From: Ixodes scapularis
Lineage: Eukaryota; Arthropoda; Arachnida; Ixodida; Ixodidae
Direction of reading: 5' to 3'
DNA length: 64,000 nucleotides
Assembly: GCF_016920785.2 (NCBI RefSeq)
Contig: NW_024609836.1
Coordinates: forward strand, 13,050,018-13,114,017
Shown: one piece after another, positions 25,701 to 34,700 of the stretch
Position numbering within the stretch: the stretch's first letter is position 1
Layout of the letters: every line of letters starts with the position of its first letter
Notes under the pieces: generated by a model
Seen by the model: only the letters and a program-made list of their open reading frames with translations
Told to the model about the DNA's origin: nothing
Database searches by the model: none
Position numbers and translations under genes: made by a program

Positions 25701-28700
25701 GACGTTGAGCGGCTACATGCAACGTTTCATCCATGACATCCCCAGCCCTTGAGTTACTACCACATCTCAGAGCCCCCTACTCGTACCGCAGTCGTGGCCG
25801 AATGGTTAAGGCGATAGACTAGAGGTGCATTGGGGTTTCCCCGCACAGGTTCGAATCCTGTGGAATGCGCAAACATTTTTTTTTTTTTTTTTTTTTTTTA
25901 GAAGACAGATCGGGATGGCAATTGATGTGAGCACGGACGCCGGACAAGGCTAGACCCTAAGGAGCTTCGCCCCTAAAAGACACCAGGTGCATTTGGAGGC
26001 CTATAAACAACGCCAAGAGCAAACACAACTTTTCCGACTTCCACTTTGCACCACAAGCTCTCGTGGTTTTGAATTCCTTTTAAGACAGAGCGACAAACAT
26101 TGTTTTTCGCAATGACAGCCACACCCCCGCCTCGGGATGAACGATCGTGTCGTATTATCTGACGAGTCGGAGGAACAAGTTCACAATCAAAAATACCCGA
26201 ATGTAGATGTTTCCGTTATCGCTGTTATGCCAGAAGCATACTCGTATAAAACACCCTCGACGTCAGCAAGTTTCTTCAATACACTTCGCGCGTTAAGTAG
26301 TACCAAGCAACAACCTGACGACTGTCATTCATTGCGTTCAGGTGTGTGGCTTTTTTCATTATTTATCTGAACTCGACAATTCACACGCTCATTCCAAACA
26401 AAGGTGTCTCGATATATGTGAAGTTTGTTGTAAATTGTAGAACTTTATCGCCGTTGTCTGGATTTATTTTTTAACGACTTCCATAGCTTTTTTTTTTTTT
26501 TTTTGCAGAGTTTTCCAGCAGAAATATTTCCCCAGAAAAAACCGTGAACCTTTCAGTTTCGAGCAATTTTTCAGTGCTCCTTGACGTTCTTTATAGCAAG
26601 CACAGTTCATGATGACAGGCCTGATTTTCCCTTCAGCCTTTCCACCAAGCCTCCCGCAGGGGGCACCTGTGAAAGCAGGTGTTTGGGGAGTGGCGTCTCC
26701 ACGGACCCCGAGCCATGCGGGTTCGCCTGCCCACGTCCGGCTGTGGGTGGCTTTGCCGTGTCCAGGGAAAAGGACATCCTGGTGGTTGAGTTGAACCCGG
26801 GGTAGGTTTGGACTCTTTGGGGCCCCCGGGTGAGGCAATACACCACTTTGGCCCCCGCTTCCCGTAGGCGGGTGTCCTGGCTTGGCTCGACCAGGATGAT
26901 TCAGTCAATCGCCATAACTTCTACTATCCCTTCTGATCTTTCATTTCTATCCTTTCTTCTTTGTTTGCTCTCGTACTCCTTTTATTCCCTTCTCACCTTC
27001 TGGAGGCAAGGGCCAACCTTGTGTGGCGACAGATATTCTAATCTATAACCACACCTTGGGCATCGCACCTGGGCAAGTGCTAACAGATCAGCAGTTTCAC
27101 CAAAGCCCAGTTCGTTATGGTCTGTTGACTGTTGCCTCAGTTGTGCTCGATTGTGGGCGGCACACCGCAGGAGCCGAATTTATTTTCTTATTTCTATGGG
27201 TACCAAAGTTAAATAATTTTTGATCAACCCTCGAAAAGGGGTCATACCGAAGACACAACAAAAACAAACGCAACCCTTCCAGCTATTTTTATCTTTTCTA
27301 AATTTCTAATATTGCACTCGGAAAGTGAAGACCAACGACTTGCCAAACTTTCCCCGTTCTTTGTTGCGACTAGAGACTGTCATCAAAAAATGCTTCAAAG
27401 CAGAAAATCTTTCATCTGGTAACCTCCTTGTGGAAGACACTATCGGAGAGCAGAGCACAGCACCTCTTGAACTCAAGCGAGTAAGGAACTACAAAATACC
27501 GTGACTCAACACCACTCACTGAACAGCACGCAGGGCATCAACTCCGAAGATGATCTTCTTGAAATTCTAATAGACGAGATCCTCGAAGAACCCGTAGATC
27601 AAGGAGTCCCTGTTGTACGATGTATCACCCTCTTTCGCGATGGTGAGGAACGAAACAAGAAGCACATTGTCCTAACCTTCAACTTGACAACTTTGTCCCC
27701 GGTCTTGACAAGCAGTCAAGACCGGGCACCTGAACTGCAAGGTCGGTTCCTACAACCCCAAACCAAGGCGTTTGTCCCGCTGCCAACACTTTGGGCATGG
27801 GTCACTCACCTGCAGGGGAAAAGCCACCTGTGCTAAATGTGCAAGCACCGACCGAACCAACGAAAACTACGGTAGTGCCACTATCTTTTGTGTGAACTGT
27901 CGAGGAGCTCATCCATCATATTCGCGTTCCTGCCCCCTCTGGAAGCAATAGAAGGAAATTCTTTCTCGGACGACCAAAGACAACATCTCGGATCCGGAAG
28001 CTAGAAAGCGATACTGTTTCCTATCCAAGGGCTCGTTTGCTGATGTCGAGCGAAGGGGACTTGCGCGGTCAGCGGTGTCAACAGATGACCTGCGCCTCCT
28101 CTCCCAGTCCTCCGCCACCTCATCGAAAGTGGCGCAAGCCTTTTTGTCCTCAGAGCGAGAGATGAATCCTGGCTCTTAAAGGGACAATGAAAGCAATTTC
28201 GGAGATCTTTTTGGCGATTGAACTGGGTTCCAGGCACGTCTCAGGCCACGTTGGCCAAATTTCAGCCGAAACCGGCGCTTGTGTGCCGCGCAAATCAATT
28301 AAACAGTCGCGGTAATAATCGTACCGGGATCGACTGGGGCGACGCCCCAAGAGTTGCAGGAGAAGCCAGGAGAAGCGGAGCTCACGTGACCGATGCGGGG
28401 CCAAGGAGCGCGACGTCACAAGAGACGCGTCAGCGATTGGTCGAAACGAGAAACGTGCCCTCAGTCACGTTTTAGTTCGCGATTTTTAGAAATACGGTTC
28501 TAATTTCCGCTTGAATAACCATCAAACGTATAAATCGGATCGGAAATGATTACTAAACCGAAAATAAAGCAGCATCATTGTTTTTTTCTTTGCTACGCTG
28601 GACGCGAAACCGGCAACGAGCAGCTATGGGCCAACAAAATAAAATTAAAAAAGAACACGGTACTCGAAAGATTTTGCAAAATGGTAGCTGTAGATGGCTG

Positions 28701-31700
28701 TTCTAACGGTCGACTGAAGACCAGTATTCGTTCGGGCGACGCTAGTTTTCACGTGTAGGTAGCTGTTCGTGTTCTTTGACGACAAAAAGAGGACGTCCGC
28801 GGAGGAACCGGATCCCGGAACAGCGGGATCGCTGCCGCTTTCCCTTCGGCATCTCCCCCGCGTCCGTCCTTCGGCATGCGGGCCGCTCGTTGCAGGCTGG
28901 GCGGTCTCCGTCGGGTGATGGCAGTGGCCGCCACACACGCACTCCCGTTCCGTTGGTGTTCGGTCACTGAACGGAAGCTCGAACTCGCTCGCGAGAGCGG
29001 CATTCGTCCATGTTGACAGAGTCGGCGCAACGACCGCGCCACCGCGCTGCTATAACCCACCGCGGTAACCAGAGTCTCGATCTCCTAAATACTACCGATA
29101 CCGACTATTCACACTTGACGTCACTCCCTACGTCACCTCCATTTTCGGAGGCCCAAAAACGAGACTGGAAATGGTTCAGTTTCGGTTTCTTTACTTCTTT
29201 CGTCGGCACATAAATACGCGTCATAAATGTCTACAAAAAAATTGGGCGGCATGCTATGTTCCCAAAAAGCATTAAAACACCATTTTAAAAAATTAAATAA
29301 AATCGTCTTCATTGTCCCTTTAAGCGAGGATTCATCTTTGAGGCGCAGGGGTTTGCACCCCCTGCGCCTCAAAAACCCAGCCGCCTCGAGGTCGGGGATT
29401 ACCCCTTTCTCACCTCTGGCTACCCTCGGAATCCCGGTCAGCCGTCGGAAGAGCAGACCCCTAGGGGCGAGCTTATGGTGGCACCAGCTGAGCCTATGGA
29501 CGAAACTGGGCCTAAGTTCTATGATGGTAGATTCAGCGTCTTTATCTTCGGCGTCTGGTGGTGACACTAGTCGGCCAAAGGATACGTAAAAAAAAGTACC
29601 GCGGATCAAAATTGGCTTTAAGGTCTAGACTTAGGATTTTCATCTTGTCCCATGCATGATGGCAAAAGTGTTCCTTGAATAAGTGTCGCGAGTTTCTTCG
29701 TAACTATGTCAATGTATACTCTCTGCTAGACCCTCATGACCCATTAGCCTTTTGTCTCCAAGAAGCACATTTGAACGATAGTCATTTCAAAATCATAACG
29801 TATTTTCAGGTTTTTCGTAGGGATCGTCTCCTTTCATCGCACACTTCTGGTGGTGTAGCTATAATTGCCCAGCGATCTACTCCACGTTTTGAGGTTCCTT
29901 CGAATAGAGCGTTAAAGGTTGTTGCAGTTCGTGTCCCGTCTGACCGATTGATAACCGCCTGTTCTCTCTGCGTTCCCAGGAGCTACCCCACAACTTGCGA
30001 AGAGCTTGAATTTCTTCATGACCACTTTCCAAACCAGCCCTAATCCTTGGTGATTTTAGTGCCTATAACCCTTTGTGAAATAGTGGAAGACGTGACACGT
30101 GTGGCTCAATGCTAGAACTGTTTCTCTCCTCCGCAGTTTTATGCTTGCTGAACAAAACGGAGCCAACAAATTTCAGTGCCTCAACTCGATCCTTGACGTC
30201 GAGCTATATCTTCCTTAGTGACCCCACATTATTTCCTTTCCTGTTCTGGGATGTCGATCATTATCACAACGAGAGTAATCATTTTCGTATAATTTTGAAA
30301 CGAGTACATCCACCTGTCAAACTGCCCACACGAACTCCCCGGTGGAAGTGCGAGGATGCAAACTGGTTTATTTTCAACCAGGCGACACAGGTTGCTCGCA
30401 CATCTTTTAACGAACTGTCTGTTCACGAAGTCACCAATCTGCCTAGCAGTCACATACTTCATGCTGCAATGTTATCTACCCCCATGACGTCACCTCACTT
30501 ATTTCGTCGTCCTAAACCGGGGTGCAGTACCGACTGTAAGGAATCAAAGATAAATCAAAACAGAGCATGGGGCATTTTTAGCCGCTATCCCACAATGAAC
30601 AACCTAATCAGCTTCAAGATAATAAAGTCTAGCGTAAGGCACATCCGCCGCAACAAAAAGCGCCTGAGTTTTCAAGGACATTCTTCTTTTATTAACGCTA
30701 CAGTTATCAAAGATTAACTACAGGATTAAATTAATAAAATCAATGGGCACTACCGCGCTTTTCCAGTACCGCTTCTTTCTTAAAATGGACGGTGCCCAGA
30801 GAGCCTTCAAGAGCAGGCAGATTGCTCGGGAACAATTTCAGCTTGTATCGAGTTCCCAGTATTCTTCAGCGAATTTCTTGACACATAAGGATAGGGCCGA
30901 TCTGTCCGAACCCTCGGCGGTACCCGGGAAGCTGATAACTTTCTCCTTACACTGAAGGAGCCGAAACGGGCGCTTCAAGAAGTAAAATCTACGGCTGCTG
31001 GACCAGGCCGAATCCACTATCATATGCTTACCCAACTTCAACCCTCTACACTCGATTTAGTCCTGTATCTGTTCAGTTGCATTTATAGTTTTGGCATTTG
31101 AGGCCGGATGTTAGCTTTCATTCAGAGCTACCTTGCGACTCTTACTTTCCGAGTCAAATTTGGCACAGTCCACTCTCAAAAGGTCTGCCATGAAAACTGA
31201 GTCCCTCAAGGAGGCATCTTGAGTGTCACACTTTTTATGGTAAAAATGAACTCGATATCCCGAGACATCCCATCGCCTGTTCAGTATTTCCTTAATGTTG
31301 ATGACCTCCCAATATCGGTCTCATCTTGCAACCTAGCTCTGTGCGAACGGAGGGAATCTGCAGGTTGGGGAATCTCATGCCCGTGTCCGCAATTTTTCAA
31401 GCAAAGCCCTCGTATTCCCCATTTTTTCGTCCGGCAAAAAAACAACTTAATATAAAAACAAAAAACCGCGTCTGCGAGAAAAAAAAAATTAAAAAAATAC
31501 CCCCCCCCCTCCCCCCAATTAAAAGTAAAATAAAACCCCGGAAAAACTGAACGCTATCCACAACGACGGAGCGATCTGGAAAAAATAAATATAAATTCGG
31601 AGCCTCTTTTTTTTTTTTTAATGCGGTCTTTGTAGCCTACGCAGAATCACCTGCATGTCAATTGAGCCTTAGGGATAATCAATTTGACTGGCGAAACTGA

Positions 31701-34700
31701 CAGGCCTGCCATTCGAACTTTTCACGTTGAAATAAATCACAATATTACGCGTCGCTCTCACGGTGGTTTTGATCGTAATTATACGTTTACTTTCTCTATG
31801 CTACCTGTCGTTGAATTCTGCAGTATGTTCGCACATAGTTCGTTCTAAATGATTTTAATGGAAAAACGGATATAGAGGTATCGGAGCGATACAAAAAAGC
31901 CAAACTTCCTCGAGTTGGCGAATGCCCTCGATGTTTATTCGTGTTACAATTAGTTTTTGCAGTACCGTGTACAATACTGCTAAGCCTGGCGTGTTGTTTT
32001 TTGTTTCTTTAGAGGAACGAAATCTCTACACGTAAGCTTCGACATTGATTCCATCGATAAACTCATCGCTCCGAGCACGGGAACTTCAGGTAAGCCTACT
32101 GAGAAAACTGTGCTCTTTTTACAATATCACATCGGCAATGACCACATCGAACTGGCTTAAATGAAAAGCCGAAATTTCATTTGTGGAGAGCTGCTGAAAT
32201 CTTTCCGTGAACCGTTTAACTCGGACAGGAGCCCAGGTTACAATCAAGCAGCATGAAAATTGTATCACCACGGTGCTCATAATCTGTGCATTCACCGACC
32301 AATCGCACGCAGTGATGCGCCGCCAACCTTTCTTCCGTACCTGTTATCCGGAGCTGAGTAAAGCATGTGTCTTAATTTATTTTTATTGACTGGATACTCT
32401 ATGCCTTCGTGGGCTCTCCTGGTAACCTGCCAGTATCTAAAAAAAAGTGAAAGCCGTTTACAACTCCCTGTAATGTCGAATTGGAGCGCAGCTCTTGAGG
32501 AGGAGGAGGAAAGGGTACTGAGGGGGGGGGGTAGACCTCTCCTCCTCCTCCTCCTTCTTCTCCTCCTCCTCCTCCCCTCATTCTTTAATATGCTCCGGTG
32601 GGGTCGCCTGACCTCGGGGGGGGGGGGGGGGGGGGGGGGTCCACGCGACCTCGGGGAGGGTGCCACGTGTCTTCGGGGGGTCACGTGGGGGTCACCTTTG
32701 GGGGTCACATGACATTGGGGTGACCTTGGGAGAGGTCACGTGGCCTTGGTAGGGGTCACGTGACCTTGGGGTGACGGTTACGCCGACGCCGAAGCCGCTC
32801 AAGCCGGAAACGGGTGCCTAAGAGTTGCGCTCTAAAAACGAAATAGGTTTCTTTTTTTTTTCTACCATCTCTTTACCTAGCGATGAGAGTGGGGGGCGCG
32901 GACGCAGGCGTCACTGACTTACTATTTTATCAGGTGTGCTACACGTGTATATCTCCGGCTATATACACTGTATATATATATATATATATATAATGGGTAA
33001 CTGCCCATTACGTTGGTGTTTTCAGATTTCGGGCTGCGTTCACTGCATTCAGAGTGAAGAGCGAGGCGACCGGACGAGTTTGCCTGGCTGCCAAAGCGTG
33101 TCTTCTGATGTTAAAACTTAAGACAGGACAAGGACACGGACAAGAGCAAGAAGGTAGATGAACAAGGCGCTGACTTAGAACTAAAGTTTATTCCTGCTAA
33201 CATCAAGTATAAATACTGAACGTCATGACAAACAAACAAAGATAAAAAAGATAAAAAAACATGTAATGGACGCCACGTGCTCCTTAGCCACCGTTATGCG
33301 CTGTCACTTTGCGTCGAGAAAACAAACGAAAACGAGCACGTGGCGTCCATTACATGTTTTTTTTTATCTTTTTTTATCTTTGTTTGTCATGACGTTCAAT
33401 ATTTATACTTGATGTTAGCACGAATAAAGTTTAGTTGTAAGTCAGCGCGCTGTTCGTCTACCTTCTTGTTCTTGTCCGAGTCCTTGCGCTGTTTTAATTT
33501 TTAATCATGAAATACCAACTAGCCCAAACTTCCTTGTTAGTCTGATGTTAAACTCGCGTAGGGCTTTTAGCGCGCTCTGGCGCGCTGTTTCGAGAGCGCG
33601 TCAGGTCGGGTGGTGGAAAAAGAGCGCGGTGACGCGATCGCGTGCTCTATTCCGAGGGCTTTCCTTCCTCCGAGAGCGCTCCCTGGCAGTCCAGGAAGCG
33701 CTCTCGGAAGGACCTTAGGATGGACCTCGTGATCATGTTGCCGCGCTCTTTTTCCACCACCCGATATGGCGCGCTCTCGAAAGAGGGCGCTAGGGTGCAC
33801 TGAAAGCAGCATTCGAATTCACCCTAACTTTTTCCGCGTTTTCTTTTGTTGCTTAGTGTTGTGTTTTCCGAGCCGTAGTCTGCTCCCGGCCTATACATGG
33901 CGAAAATAAATTTTAAGGAAAAAAAAAAAAAAAACATACGTGGTGGATAGCCGACACTCAGTTCATAGTCCACACTCAGGTCATAGTCCGCACGAAAAAC
34001 GTCTCAAACGCAGCACGTCTTGACATATGCCTTACTTTGTTAAAGCAAGATTGTTTTGTGCATGAATGATCACTAATACACGCCGTCATTCACAAAATTC
34101 GTCACGTCTCGCCATCATGAAATATCTAGAAAACAAAATCTTCTCATTATCCGCATCTGCCTGCACCCCGTAGCAAGTAAAATTTTAACAATGTATATTC
34201 CATGGCATAAGGTTCGGAAAATACGGTGCGTAAAAGATGAACGAGAACAAAATAGCTCAACTAGCCATCTTACCATACTTATACCCGTGCCACGCGGGAA
34301 ATTTGAATGACACTCACAACGAATGACATTTGAGCGGACGGCCAACCAGCGCGCGACACTCCGGGCGTAGCGCGTTCCACGAGCGACAGATTGCGAGCTA
34401 ATTGGCCGATCACACGAATGTCATTCATGGTAAAAGGCATTCGAGCTGCCCGTGTGGCACGGGTATCAGTTTTCCTGTTGTTCCTTTTTCTGCTCTAGCC
34501 TTGTTTGTTTTCACAATATTATGTGTCTGGGGCACCTCCGTCATGCCATGAGACATTTTTCTGCGCCAGTGATGGAAAAGCATTTGGTATCTGTGCGCGT
34601 TCGCGTCTTGAGCGCGGATCAGAGATGTGTCGCTGGTCACTGGCATTCCTCTCTTCGCTTAAAGTATATAGATAAAACTTTCTAAAGACGCTGGGACAGT

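Larger units (their letters stand above)
22736..26380 (-). mobile_element. CR1-like non-LTR retrotransposon, defective
   Basis: Read on the minus strand. An APE endonuclease start with RGGGVAVIA and YRPPNAPG lies at about 26160-25983, and VGNFNAPGIDW at about 25440-25400. The APE C-terminal SDHDL is at about 25210-25190. The reverse transcriptase follows at 24485-23774 (NYRPISLTCISSKLLE, AFIDFSKAFDA, GVPQGSVVGPLLFL) and the thumb at 23499-23230. The 3' end is an ATTT-type tail at 22736-22760. The catalytic YADD box is FAGD at 23871-23882, which removes one catalytic Asp. Frames are broken in several places, and a tRNA-like insert interrupts at about 25605-25980. It is a dead copy in the arginase intron. 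Confidence 0.85.
26630..31560 (+). mobile_element. I-like non-LTR retrotransposon, defective and interrupted
   Basis: Parts in order are a 5' region (26630-27050), ORF1 with zinc knuckles (about 27240-28130), a TTAA element inserted at 28180-29319, an APE endonuclease (about 29660-30330) and a shortened reverse transcriptase (about 30960-31350). A C- and A-rich tail ends near 31560. Stops and frameshifts are present throughout. The part between APE and RT is rearranged or deleted. Confidence 0.75.

Noticed and set aside
25788..25869. Functional tRNA-Ser gene
   Set aside because: Both anticodon and acceptor stems carry mismatches, and it is embedded in a nested insertion.
31540..31640. Retroviral or LTR element in the A/C-rich region
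   Set aside because: No LTR pair, primer-binding site or protease/integrase motif anywhere in the window.
32292..32712. 138- and 115-codon ORFs rich in Arg/Pro or Leu/Gly
   Set aside because: They are translations of the GGA/CCT hairpin and the G-run of the MITE.
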